A DNA stretch of 64,000 bases from Dyadobacter arcticus (GTDB taxonomy: Bacteria > Bacteroidota > Bacteroidia > Cytophagales > Spirosomataceae): contig NZ_JAASQJ010000003.1 of NCBI RefSeq assembly GCF_011762185.1, positions 310,001 to 374,000 on the forward strand, in the 5' to 3' direction. The notes below the pieces were generated by a model. It made no database searches. It saw only the letters and a program-made list of their open reading frames with translations, and was not told the origin of the DNA. This document shows positions 51,794-60,312 of the stretch, one piece after another. Numbering within the stretch: the first letter of the stretch is position 1; each line of letters begins with the position of its first letter. A program made the translations under genes and the position numbers.

Positions 51794-53351
51794 TAGATGA
51801 ATGTATTTTTAAATCACTAATCGTCTTAATATTCAAGGATTGTGCCTGCGTTTTTCGCATCATCAACGCATATGCGTTATTAAATCCGATCGGTTTGAGC
51901 CATCGCAGTTTATATTGGGTTAGAAATTGAGCTTTTACATATTCAAACACTTTCTCCCGATCACCAGCCAGCCCTTCCATCACTGCTGAGGAAGGTTTAA
52001 GCAAAACCAGCAATCCAGTTCCGGTATATTCAGGATACATATCAATTTCACCGTTTGTCAAAGCATCAAAGCAAATTTTTGTCCCGCCGAGACCGGTTTG
52101 GCTGACTGTTTTTAATTGGGTATTCCCTTCAATCAATTCTTTAAACATCTGGATAAGGATGTACTGCTCTGCGAAAATCTTCGAACCAAGCCTAATAGTA
52201 CCCTTATTTCCATTTAGAGGCTTTTTGTAAAGCCCTTTGGACAAAAGAAAATCATGCGCCACTTTCTCAGGGCTTTGTTTGAGGTAGTCTACCCGATAGT
52301 TTAAATCCGTCATCACCGAGTCATTAATTTGCCCGGAAAGCAATTCCAATGTCGGTTGGAGTTCGGGAAATTTTTTTAGAATATCCTCCCGGATAACAGC
52401 AGAGGCAAAATAAGGCGGGAAAATATGTTTATCGTCTTTCAGCGTAATCAGGTTATAGGCCTTCAATCTCCCATCGGTGCTATACCCGCTGATCACGTCA
52501 ATCTTGTTTTCAAAAGCGGCCTTATACATTACCGCATCGCTGATCACAACAGTTGGAATATCTAAATTATACTTTGATTTCAAACCCAAATAACCGTCCT
52601 CGCGACCCATAAACTCCGGCGTGAAGCCGCCGAGTATTTGATTTTTGGTATGAGGAATAATGTAAAAAGATGAAAGGATTAAAAGTAGCGCAGGTAAAAT
52701 CACTGACACTTTGCGCATTCGTTTTACATTGGCCTTCTGTATCCGGGAAAGTAGAAAATCAAAAAAGATAGCCAGTAATGCAGCAGGAATCGCGCCAGCC
52801 AGGATCATATTGGTGTTATTCAATGCAATACCTCCAAAAATAAATTCACCCAAGCCACCCGCAGCGATGTAAGCCGCCAATGTGGCCACACCCACATTAA
52901 TCACCGTTGCGGTTCGAATCCCCGCAAGAATCACAGGCATCGCCAAAGGCAATTCCACGCGAAAAAGTACCTGCCATTTATTCATTCCCATTGCCCGTGC
53001 CGATTCGGTAATAGCCGCATCCACACCAATGATTCCCGTGTAAGTGTTTCGGATGATTGGAAGCAATGCGTACATAAAAAGTGCGGTAATTGCAGGCAAT
53101 GCGCCAATTCCCAACAATGGTATCATAAAACCAAGCAATGCAATGCTGGGAATGGTTTGTAGGATTCCGGCAAATCCCAAGATAAACCAGGCCGCCTTAC
53201 GTTTCTGGGCAATCCAAATGCCAAGAGGTAATCCAATAATTACCGCGATTAAAAGTGAAATGCAGGTGAGCCCAATGTGCGCGAGGGTCTGGCTCCACAG
53301 CTTATCCGACTGTTGCGCCATAAAACCCCATAAGCTTTGACTGGTCTCCAT
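51774..53351 (-). CDS. Fused ABC permease and OpuBC-type binding protein, probable ergothioneine importer subunit (EgtU-like), binding domain permuted
   Basis: 525 residues. Residues 1-210 are an OpuB/ProW-type permease with EAA loop (A-M-G-M-N-K-W-Q-V-L-F-R, 119-130). After a further helix (215-233) comes an OpuAC-type domain whose halves are swapped: segments normally in the second half (P-E-F-M-G-R-E-D-G-Y, 245-254; S-T-D-G-R-L, 291-296; F-P-P-Y, 311-314) precede those normally at the N-terminus (G-S-K-I-F-A-E-Q-Y-I-L, 389-399; P-E-Y-T-G-T-G, 440-446; G-F-N-N-A-Y-A-L, 489-496). The chain ends just after I-S-D-L (511-514), at the usual hinge. EgtU, a known ergothioneine importer, is also a permease-binding-protein fusion. 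Overlap with egtB makes ergothioneine or a precursor the likely ligand; betaine-type compounds are the alternative. Confidence 0.85.
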   Translation of the reverse strand: METSQSLWGFMAQQSDKLWSQTLAHIGLTCISLLIAVIIGLPLGIWIAQKRKAAWFILGFAGILQTIPSIALLGFMIPLLGIGALPAITALFMYALLPIIRNTYTGIIGVDAAITESARAMGMNKWQVLFRVELPLAMPVILAGIRTATVINVGVATLAAYIAAGGLGEFIFGGIALNNTNMILAGAIPAALLAIFFDFLLSRIQKANVKRMRKVSVILPALLLILSSFYIIPHTKNQILGGFTPEFMGREDGYLGLKSKYNLDIPTVVISDAVMYKAAFENKIDVISGYSTDGRLKAYNLITLKDDKHIFPPYFASAVIREDILKKFPELQPTLELLSGQINDSVMTDLNYRVDYLKQSPEKVAHDFLLSKGLYKKPLNGNKGTIRLGSKIFAEQYILIQMFKELIEGNTQLKTVSQTGLGGTKICFDALTNGEIDMYPEYTGTGLLVLLKPSSAVMEGLAGDREKVFEYVKAQFLTQYKLRWLKPIGFNNAYALMMRKTQAQSLNIKTISDLKIHSSNENQQH

Positions 53352-54307
53352 TAAATGTTATTTTTTATCTGATTGAAGGCAGTTTGAATCGATGATTGGG
53401 TTCCAATTCTGACTTCGCCGTTTTGCAGATTCTTTATAGCTATCTCCTTTACGTTACGCTGTGAAAGCAACTCCATCCCTTGCCACAAACTCTGATTGCT
53501 TTCCAATACATTATCAGGCATGCTATCTGAAACGGGCAGCAAATGCCATATATCTTCAAATTTCAGAGCCGTCAGTTCAAGATATAATCGCTGATTTTCG
53601 AAGAAAGAACGTACGAAGTCATTGGCAGGACGAAATAATAGGTCTTTGGCGTCGCCTGATTGCACAATCCGGCCCTTATCCATCAGGCAGATCCGGTCAC
53701 CCATTTCAAAAGCCTCCTGCACATCATGCGTCACGAGAATGATCGTCTTCTTTTTCAGTTCGGGCAGGTTCACGAATTCTTTGCGGACGGCTGCGCGTGT
53801 GACTGGGTCCAATGCGCCAAATGGTTCGTCCATTAATAGTACCGGCGAATCCGAGATCAGCGCCCGTGCAACAGTAACCCGCTGCTTTTGTCCGCCGCTT
53901 AATTCATCAGGATATTTATCGCCAAATTCCGCCACTGGGAGTTTCAGTTGATCCAGCAATTTTTCTGCATGTTCACGGATTTTCACCTTATCCCATCCCA
54001 ATAAGCGAGGGACGACTGCTATATTCTCGGAAACTGTATAATGAGGGAAAAGGCCATTGTTCTGGGAAACGTATCCGATTGTACGTCTTAATATTTCGGG
54101 TTGTTGCTGAAAAATGTCTTGCCCGTTGATCGAAATGCTGCCGGAAGTAGCCTCAATAAGCCGGTTGATCATTTTTAATGTCGTGGTCTTTCCGCAACCG
54201 CTGGTGCCGAGCAGGACCATCGTTTCACCTTCTTTTACCGTAAAGGAAATGTCAGCAACTGCCTGTATATCATTGAAATTCTTACTGAGTTTTTCGGCAA
54301 CGATCAT
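53351..54307 (-). CDS. ABC transporter ATP-binding protein (OpuBA/EgtV-like)
   Basis: 318 residues. Walker A G-T-S-G-C-G-K-T-T (near 34), Q-loop, signature L-S-G-G-Q-K-Q (near 137), Walker B V-L-L-M-D-E-P-F-G-A-L-D and H-loop V-T-H-D. The ~75 C-terminal residues after the nucleotide-binding domain are a divergent extension. It drives the permease fusion; stop and start overlap by one base (TAATG), the tightest form of coupling. It is homologous to quaternary-amine ATPases; EgtV would be the name if the substrate is ergothioneine. Confidence 0.92.
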   Translation of the reverse strand: MIVAEKLSKNFNDIQAVADISFTVKEGETMVLLGTSGCGKTTTLKMINRLIEATSGSISINGQDIFQQQPEILRRTIGYVSQNNGLFPHYTVSENIAVVPRLLGWDKVKIREHAEKLLDQLKLPVAEFGDKYPDELSGGQKQRVTVARALISDSPVLLMDEPFGALDPVTRAAVRKEFVNLPELKKKTIILVTHDVQEAFEMGDRICLMDKGRIVQSGDAKDLLFRPANDFVRSFFENQRLYLELTALKFEDIWHLLPVSDSMPDNVLESNQSLWQGMELLSQRNVKEIAIKNLQNGEVRIGTQSSIQTAFNQIKNNI

Positions 54308-54325
54308 ACAAATATTGAAATCGGT

Positions 54326-55708
54326 TTATTGGTCCAGCGTCATGAAAAGGTTATTCAGCGATTCGGCATAGGTGGGGTGCGCGATCACACAATCTTTTAT
54401 TTGTTCATAAGTAATTCCGCCCATCATTACCATTTGCAAAATGGTAACCACTTCGCCGCCTGCTTCCGCAAGTACGGAGGCACCTAAAATTTTACCCGTT
54501 TTTGCATCAATAACAGCTTTCATTATGCCGCGTTCATCGCCGGTTTCGATGCACCTGGCAACGCTTTCGTTTTTTAAAACAGCCACTTTAATGTCCAGTC
54601 CCTGTTTCTTGGCCTCTTGCTCCGTGATCCCAACCCTGCCCAACTGCGGATCAATGAACATACAGTAAGGTAAAATGCGGTTTTTGATACTCGCATTTCC
54701 CTTCTCAATGATGTTTTCCACGAGTATTCTATAATCATCATAGGAAATGTGCGTAAATGCGGGGCCTCCTTTCACGTCTCCCATTGCATAAATATCTTTG
54801 GCAGAAGTTTCCAGCCTGTCATTGACTTTGATATACCCTTTTTCATCCGTTTCAATACCCGCAGCATTTAGGTTCAATGCTTCTGATTGTGGTTTTCGGC
54901 CGGTTGCCACCAGAATATGGGAACAGGAGAGACTGCTTTTTTCACCCTTCTTTTCAATAGTTACCAGAATATGACCTGATTTTTTTTCAAAAGCGACGGC
55001 TTTGGTTTCAGTCTCAATGATGACATCTTCTGCGCCGAGGATTTTTGTGATTTCCTCAGCGATATCATTGTCCTCTCTTTTAAGAATACGTTTGGAGGGT
55101 TCGAGAATCGTTACCTTACTTCCAAACCGCCTGAACATTTGCCCAAATTCCATCCCAATGTAACCGCTACCCAATACCAGCAAATGCTCCGGAATTTCTT
55201 CCAGATCCATAATGGTTGTGCTGGTCAGATAGTCAATATCGCTTATGCCATCAATGTCAGGAATAGATGGTTTTTCACCTGTGTTGATGAAAAACATTTC
55301 AGCGCTCGCTACCTCTGTGCCACCAGTCTTCAAGGTTATGATAATCTCTTTTTCAGATGTAAAGCTTGCTTCGCCTTCAATTAAGTCCAGGTTTTCGGTT
55401 TCTGAAACACCTTTTTCCAGGCCACTCCTCATTTTTTTGACGACATCATTTTTCCTTTCAAGAATTTTTCGAAAATCAATTTTTGCGTTTCCGGAATCCA
55501 CGCCAAGGCTCTTGTTATGTTCGACTGACCAGGCTGCTTTTGCAGAAGCGATCATGGTTTTGGTAGGGGAGCAACCGTCGTTGACGCAGGTACCGCCAAG
55601 CCAACGTTTTTCAATTAATGCGGTTTTTAATCCTGAGCCAGCCAATTTTTTAGCCAGCGGAGTTCCTGCCTGGCCAGCCCCAATAACGATTGCGTCGTAA
55701 TATTTCAT
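54326..55708 (-). CDS. FAD/NAD(P) disulfide oxidoreductase (mercuric reductase/dihydrolipoamide dehydrogenase-like)
   Basis: 460 residues from M-K-Y-Y-D-A-I-V; the frame to 55765 covers the ribF terminator. FAD site V-I-G-A-G-Q-A-G (near 7-14), redox pair G-T-C-V-N-D-G-C (C42/C47 region), NAD(P) site L-G-S-G-Y-I-G-M-E near 175, A-M-G-D near 308 and the C-terminal base A-H-P-T-Y-A-E. All parts of an active flavin disulfide reductase are present. No 2-oxoacid dehydrogenase genes are near, so lipoamide is unlikely. As first gene of the ergothioneine operon (18 bp before the ATPase) it may reduce ergothioneine disulfide or another low-molecular-weight disulfide; this is inference. Confidence 0.9.
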   Translation of the reverse strand: MKYYDAIVIGAGQAGTPLAKKLAGSGLKTALIEKRWLGGTCVNDGCSPTKTMIASAKAAWSVEHNKSLGVDSGNAKIDFRKILERKNDVVKKMRSGLEKGVSETENLDLIEGEASFTSEKEIIITLKTGGTEVASAEMFFINTGEKPSIPDIDGISDIDYLTSTTIMDLEEIPEHLLVLGSGYIGMEFGQMFRRFGSKVTILEPSKRILKREDNDIAEEITKILGAEDVIIETETKAVAFEKKSGHILVTIEKKGEKSSLSCSHILVATGRKPQSEALNLNAAGIETDEKGYIKVNDRLETSAKDIYAMGDVKGGPAFTHISYDDYRILVENIIEKGNASIKNRILPYCMFIDPQLGRVGITEQEAKKQGLDIKVAVLKNESVARCIETGDERGIMKAVIDAKTGKILGASVLAEAGGEVVTILQMVMMGGITYEQIKDCVIAHPTYAESLNNLFMTLDQ

Positions 55709-55729
55709 GGTGTTGAATTTGTTGATAAA

Positions 55730-55759
55730 ACAATAAAAGCGTGCCGGTAAGGTCACGCT
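55730..55759 (-). terminator. Rho-independent terminator of the ribF operon
   Basis: On the minus strand AGCGTGACC pairs with GGCACGCT (one bulge) around TTACC and is followed by TTTATTG. It starts 24 bp after the ribF stop (55784) and ends 21 bp before the flavoprotein start codon, so the ergothioneine operon needs its own promoter or read-through. Confidence 0.75.
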
Positions 55760-55783
55760 CTGCATTTTTGAGATCGATATCCC

Positions 55784-56710
55784 CTAAGAAAAGTAACGCA
55801 GGGTATTTTCTTTATCCACATTGATTTGCTTTACTAGCATATCCAATCCGTCAAATTTCTGTTCAGGCCGCTGATAGTGAAGCAGCTCTAATTGCAAATC
55901 CTCTCCATAAATTTCCTGGTCAAAATCGAACAAATGTGCTTCAATCGTGCGCATGGTACCATCCAGGGTTGGGCGGACGCCTATGTTCAGCATGCCTTTG
56001 TATCGGTTACCATTGTGCACGGCATGAATGATGTATACCCCGTTCATGGGTACAAGCTTATACGATTCATGCAAGTGCAGATTGGCCGTGGGAAAGCCAA
56101 TGGTCCGGCCGAGTTGCTTGCCTTTCACCACAGTCCCTGCAAGCGTATAGGGCCGTCCAAGCAATTCATTCGCTTCATGGATGTGTCCGGTGACCAGCGA
56201 CTTACGGATCCGCGAGGAACTGATTGCCATATGTTCAATGTCCGCCCGCGAAATCTCTTCCACTTCAAAACCAAATTTTGATCCATTGTTTTGCAGAAAT
56301 TCAAAACTGCCCTCCCGGTTCCGGCCAAAGCGGTGGTCGTAACCGATCACCAGCTTCCTGGTGCCAATCTTATCGACCAGGATTTGCTGAATAAATTCAT
56401 CGGAAGATAGTTCTGAAAAAGCGCGGGTAAATGGTATGATCGCCAAATGGTGTATACCTAACTTCGAAAACATCTCGATCTTTTCATCGATTGTGGACAG
56501 TAACTGAAGTGCCTGGCTGTCTTCGGATACCACCATTCTCGGATGCGGCCAGAAAGTCAGCACCACCGATTCCCCTCCCGATTGTTCGCTGATTTCAATG
56601 AGACGTGATAGTATTTTTTGATGCCCCAAATGTACACCATCAAAAGTGCCACTGGTTACGACGCCATTTTCCAGCTTATCAAAGGAATCCAGGCTATGGT
56701 ATATGTTCAT
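55784..56710 (-). CDS. ribF: Bifunctional riboflavin kinase/FAD synthetase RibF
   Basis: 308 residues. N-terminal FAD synthetase nucleotidyltransferase domain with T-S-G-T-F-D-G-V-H-L-G-H (near 19-30) and I-S-S-S-R-I-R-K near 160; C-terminal riboflavin kinase domain with R-T-I-G-F-P-T-A-N-L (near 202) and M-N-G-V-Y. It makes FMN and FAD. Its start lies 3 bp after truB. Last gene of the ftsX-DUF3098-uppP-truB-ribF run. Confidence 0.95.
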   Translation of the reverse strand: MNIYHSLDSFDKLENGVVTSGTFDGVHLGHQKILSRLIEISEQSGGESVVLTFWPHPRMVVSEDSQALQLLSTIDEKIEMFSKLGIHHLAIIPFTRAFSELSSDEFIQQILVDKIGTRKLVIGYDHRFGRNREGSFEFLQNNGSKFGFEVEEISRADIEHMAISSSRIRKSLVTGHIHEANELLGRPYTLAGTVVKGKQLGRTIGFPTANLHLHESYKLVPMNGVYIIHAVHNGNRYKGMLNIGVRPTLDGTMRTIEAHLFDFDQEIYGEDLQLELLHYQRPEQKFDGLDMLVKQINVDKENTLRYFS

Positions 56711-56713
56711 TCG

Positions 56714-57409
56714 TCAAACTTCTAACTGCAATGCTATTCTTTTCTGATAAATGAACTCGGTGAGATTCCAAGCATTTTTGAGTTCGAAGGCGCCAATCCT
56801 TGTTCTGCATAATGCGCTCAGATAGGCGCCGCTCCCGGCCAACTGGCCGAAATCACGAACCATGCTGCGAATATAAGTACCTTTTGAACAAATGATCCTA
56901 AAATCGATGGAGGGAAAATTCTGGCTGTCAATCTCAAAAAGGTAAACCTCGACATTCCTTTTTTTGATTTCGGCAACCTCCCCGCGTCTTGCTTTTTTGT
57001 AAAGCCGCTCGCCGTCCACACGTACCGCCGAGTAAATTGGAGGTACCTGCTCAATGCTGCCCGATAATTGCAGACGGGCATTTTCAAGGGTTTTTGGGGT
57101 AATGTGTTCGGTTGGATATTCGGCGTCAAATTCAGTTTCCAGGTCAACCGACGGAGTTGTTTTACCCAGGATGAAAGTGCCCGTATATTCCTTTTCCTGG
57201 GCCTGGTAAGTATCGATCTGCTTTGTTTTCTTTCCAGTGCAAAGAATAAGAAGTCCGGTAGCAAGCGGGTCAAGGGTTCCGGCGTGGCCTATTTTCTTGA
57301 ATTTGCAAGCTCTTTTAAGCTTATTGGCTACATCAAAGGAAGTCCAGGTCAAAGGCTTGTCAATCAGAATGACCTCGCCTTCGTCCGGTATGTTATTTTC
57401 GTTAGTCAA
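56714..57409 (-). CDS. truB: tRNA pseudouridine(55) synthase TruB
   Basis: 231 residues. Motif I G-H-A-G-T-L-D-P-L-A-T-G (near 41-52) contains the catalytic Asp; K-P-L-T-W-T-S-F-D-V near 18 and C-S-K-G-T-Y-I-R-S near 176 are also typical. It makes pseudouridine 55 in the tRNA T-loop. The PUA tail is short, as in Bacteroidota. The start codon is TTG at 57409; no ATG fits upstream in frame. uppP ends 34 bp before it. Confidence 0.95.
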   Translation of the reverse strand: MTNENNIPDEGEVILIDKPLTWTSFDVANKLKRACKFKKIGHAGTLDPLATGLLILCTGKKTKQIDTYQAQEKEYTGTFILGKTTPSVDLETEFDAEYPTEHITPKTLENARLQLSGSIEQVPPIYSAVRVDGERLYKKARRGEVAEIKKRNVEVYLFEIDSQNFPSIDFRIICSKGTYIRSMVRDFGQLAGSGAYLSALCRTRIGAFELKNAWNLTEFIYQKRIALQLEV

Positions 57410-57443
57410 TCGCGGAAATGTTAGTAAAAATCTGCGGCGGGGA

Positions 57444-58223
57444 TCAGACGATATCCAGCTTATATCCAGACGCCAGAAGGCTCAGCAGGATCAATCCAAG
57501 GATAATGCGGTAGTAACCAAAGACTTTGAAACCATATTTGGTCAAAAAACTAATAAAAAACTTAATCGCCAGCATGGCAACGACAAATGCAACCAGATTA
57601 CCGATTAAAAGCGTCTGAATGTCTTCCTGCTTGATGCTATCATAGGTTTTCAGCAACTTATATCCACCCGCAGCAGCCATTGTGGGTACTGCAAGAAAAA
57701 ATGAGAATTCAGCCGCTTGCTTTCTCGACAATCCCTGAAGCATTCCGCCAATGATGGTTGATGCCGAGCGGGAAACGCCAGGGATCATTGCAATGCATTG
57801 AAAAAACCCAATCTTCAAAGCGGTCCAATAGGTAATTTCCTTTTCTTCGGTTTTGTCATTTGCGATTCTGTCAATAAAAAGAAGAATGATACCTCCAATC
57901 AACAGCGAAACCGCAACCACAATGACATTTTCCAGCAATGCGTCAATAAAATCATTTAGCAAAAAGCCGATAATGGCAGCCGGGAGAAATGCTACTGCAA
58001 GCTTGAAATAGAAATCGGTGGTTTGAAAGAAACGTTTCCAATAAAGTACCAATACGGAAAGGATGGCTCCAAACTGGATGTTTACAGTAAACATTTTAGT
58101 GAATTCCAGATGACTGATCCCCATGAAAGAGGAAGCGATGATCATATGGCCAGTAGAAGAGACGGGCAAAAATTCGGTAATTCCTTCAACAATTGCTAAA
58201 ATAATGGCCTGCCAGATACTCAT
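57444..58223 (-). CDS. uppP: Undecaprenyl-diphosphatase UppP (BacA)
   Basis: 259 residues with about eight membrane helices. The signature [14 protein letters not shown] (near 14-27) and the second P-G-V-S-R-S-A-S-T motif (near 146) are complete. It recycles the undecaprenyl carrier for wall synthesis and can give bacitracin resistance. Its ATG overlaps the DUF3098 stop (ATGA). Confidence 0.95.
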   Translation of the reverse strand: MSIWQAIILAIVEGITEFLPVSSTGHMIIASSFMGISHLEFTKMFTVNIQFGAILSVLVLYWKRFFQTTDFYFKLAVAFLPAAIIGFLLNDFIDALLENVIVVAVSLLIGGIILLFIDRIANDKTEEKEITYWTALKIGFFQCIAMIPGVSRSASTIIGGMLQGLSRKQAAEFSFFLAVPTMAAAGGYKLLKTYDSIKQEDIQTLLIGNLVAFVVAMLAIKFFISFLTKYGFKVFGYYRIILGLILLSLLASGYKLDIV

Positions 58224-58435
58224 GAATTAGCAGGTTTGCGTAAGATCGCCCAGAATTCAACGATGAAGCCCAAAACGGTAACAACCGGGCCGAGCGTCAG
58301 CCCCAAAAAGCCAAACCCAAATTCGGTGGTATCCAGGGTCATGATCAAAAAACCGGCCAGGATCAAGGCAATTCCAATTAACATCATGGTGTAATTTGCC
58401 GAAGAGAAAGGAAGTTCTTCTTTTTTGCTGTTCAT
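58220..58435 (-). CDS. DUF3098-family small membrane protein
   Basis: 71 residues from M-N-S-K-K-E-E-L; the frame to 58495 would overlap ftsX. It has two membrane helices (about 16-35 and 44-64) joined by a short loop. DUF3098 proteins are found almost only in Bacteroidota, between ftsX and uppP as here, which suggests a role with cell division or wall recycling; none is proven. Confidence 0.88.
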   Translation of the reverse strand: MNSKKEELPFSSANYTMMLIGIALILAGFLIMTLDTTEFGFGFLGLTLGPVVTVLGFIVEFWAILRKPANS

Positions 58436-58481
58436 CACTTTTTTATTTAATATTTCTAAATGCTTAAAATCAGGATAAAGA

Positions 58482-59360
58482 TTAATACAAATCATCCAAT
58501 GCCATTCTGAGATAACGCGCCAGTGATTGATAAGTGCTCGTTACACCAATAAGAACTCCCAGTGAAAGTACCGAGATGACTAGAAGAATGATTTTATTAT
58601 ATTCCTGCAACATCGCTAGACCTTCGACATTACGCACGGCAAGTTGCTGCAAACCAAGTAGCATCAGGGCTGCCAAAAGTCCACCTACAAGACCCTGGAT
58701 CGCACCTCTAATCACATACGGCTTTTGAATAAATCCATTGGTAGCGCCCACAAGCTGCATACTTCTGATCAGGAAACGCTGGGAATAAATGGCGAGCTTG
58801 ATCGTATTGTTGACCAGCAACACAATGATAATGAGCATGACAAGCGCAAAACTGGCCAACACAGTGTAGATTTTAGTAACATTCCTATTAATGTTGTCGG
58901 CCAGATCCTCCTGGTAAACAACCTCATACACGCCCCCGATCTGTTCCAATTCTTTTTTGATCTGCTGTAACTTAGCTTCTTCAAAATAATCATCATTGAT
59001 TTTGACACGGTAACTGTCTCGCAGTGGATTTTCCCCTAAAAAAGTGGCGAAATCCTCCTTGGTACCTTCTATAAATTCTTTGGCAGCTTCTTCTTTGGAA
59101 ACGAATGTGATGGGTTTCACTTCGGTGGAGCTCAGCACAAACGGCTTCCCTTGTATAACATTCAGGATGGAATCCTGGGCAGATTTTGTTCCTTCTTTAT
59201 CCAAAAATACCCTTACCTCAATGTTCTGGCGAATAACGGAAACCAGTTTTTTGGATTGGATAACGAGTAAACCGCAAAAACCAATTAAAAATAATGCGGC
59301 GGTCAGGCTCATCACAATCATTGCATTGGGGTAACTTCCAATCTTCTTTTTTTTGGCCAT
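58482..59360 (-). CDS. ftsX: Cell division protein FtsX
   Basis: 292 residues: a basic cytoplasmic N-terminus, first membrane helix (about 12-33), an outer domain (about 34-165) and three membrane helices in the C-terminal half, with S-M-Q-L-V-G-A-T-N-G-F-I typical of FtsX. With FtsE it forms an ABC-like complex controlling peptidoglycan hydrolases at the septum. ftsE is not in the window, as often in Bacteroidota. Confidence 0.93.
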   Translation of the reverse strand: MAKKKKIGSYPNAMIVMSLTAALFLIGFCGLLVIQSKKLVSVIRQNIEVRVFLDKEGTKSAQDSILNVIQGKPFVLSSTEVKPITFVSKEEAAKEFIEGTKEDFATFLGENPLRDSYRVKINDDYFEEAKLQQIKKELEQIGGVYEVVYQEDLADNINRNVTKIYTVLASFALVMLIIIVLLVNNTIKLAIYSQRFLIRSMQLVGATNGFIQKPYVIRGAIQGLVGGLLAALMLLGLQQLAVRNVEGLAMLQEYNKIILLVISVLSLGVLIGVTSTYQSLARYLRMALDDLY

Positions 59361-59489
59361 AACAGCGTAAGATTTCGCTTATGTTAATTGAAGTTGCGGG
59401 AACGGTATGTGGCAAAAATAAGGATTAAAAATTCAAAAAGGCCGATTTGGGCTAATCCTTAACTATTTTTAACTTAAAGAGGAATGTTT

Positions 59490-60083
59490 TCAATTTCTTC
59501 TTCCCATCTCATCCCGGATCTTCGCTGCCTTCTCATAATCTTCTTTGGAAAGTGCGTCGTCGAGCATTTTTTGTAATTCGTCAAAAGGAAGGTCGCGGAG
59601 CTGATCTTTGGAGCCGGATGCTTTAATCGTTTCGCGGACAGCATCATCGTCCTCGTCTTCTTCGTCCGTCAGCGAGCTCGATACTATCCCAGCTTCGGAC
59701 AAAATGGCTTCATAGGTATAAATCGGAATGGCGAATCGCAAACCAATTGCGATGGCGTCGGAAGGTCTTGCGTCAATTTCCACTTCTCTTAGCGTGTCCG
59801 TGCAAACAATTTTGGCGTAAAAAATGCCCTCTTTGAGATCCGAAATGACGATTTCTTTTAATGTATAATTCATTCCGTCGGCAAATGATTTGAACAGATC
59901 ATGCGTCATTGGCCTGTTGGGTATAATATTCTCAATCTGAACAGCAATTGCCTGCGCCTCGAACACACCAATGATGATCGGTAAGCGGCGATTGCCTAAC
60001 TCTTCTCCCAGCACCAATGCAAAAGAACCTGCCTGAGATTGGCTGGGTGAAAGTCCCAGAATTTCTAACTTAATTTTTTTCAC
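59490..60083 (-). CDS. Bifunctional nuclease-family protein with UVR motif
   Basis: 197 residues from a GTG start. Residues 1-135 are a bifunctional nuclease (DUF151) domain: P-I-I-I-G-V-F-E-A-Q-A-I near 36 and A-R-P-S-D-A-I-A-I-G near 105. After an acidic linker (D-E-E-D-E-D-D-D) the last ~35 residues form a UvrB/UvrC-type helical pair (M-L-D-D-A-L-S-K-E-D-Y-E-K-A-A). The family is described as having RNase and DNase activity and stress roles. Single gene; a -7 box lies at 60145-60152. Confidence 0.9.
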   Translation of the reverse strand: MKKIKLEILGLSPSQSQAGSFALVLGEELGNRRLPIIIGVFEAQAIAVQIENIIPNRPMTHDLFKSFADGMNYTLKEIVISDLKEGIFYAKIVCTDTLREVEIDARPSDAIAIGLRFAIPIYTYEAILSEAGIVSSSLTDEEDEDDDAVRETIKASGSKDQLRDLPFDELQKMLDDALSKEDYEKAAKIRDEMGRRN

Positions 60084-60144
60084 GTTTAACTAAATCCGCA
60101 AGAATGAGCAACGGTTGTGGTGAGTAATGCCTTGAACAAAGTTG

Positions 60145-60152
60145 CAAAAATA
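60145..60152 (-). promoter_or_regulatory. -7 promoter box of the BFN gene
   Basis: The minus strand reads TATTTTTG followed by C, an exact TAnnTTTG match, 61 bp before the GTG start. It overlaps the T-rich end of the preceding hairpin, so terminator and promoter are back to back. Confidence 0.45.
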
Positions 60153-60189
60153 AATAACCCGTACTGCATAAAAAAATGCAGTACGGGTT
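60153..60189 (-). terminator. Strong hairpin between etfA and the BFN gene, probable terminator
   Basis: Fourteen-bp perfect arms (AACCCGTACTGCAT and its complement, 60156-60189) enclose a six-base loop. On the minus strand it is followed by ATTTATTTTTG, giving a partial U-tract. It lies about 124 bp after the etfA stop, rather far, but no closer terminator is visible. Confidence 0.7.
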
Positions 60190-60312
60190 AACATTTGCCT
60201 CGGTAATTGCTTCGGGAAAACAAATCGGGTTAAATAACTGATTTAGAAGCCATTTTTATCAGTTTAATCTTAGGAAATAATTCTGATAATAATTAAAATG
60301 GGCAATATGCGC

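Noticed and set aside
54326-55708. Reading the flavoprotein as dihydrolipoamide dehydrogenase of a 2-oxoacid complex
   Set aside because: No E1 or E2 genes are nearby and the gene leads the ergothioneine operon; the general disulfide reductase label is safer.
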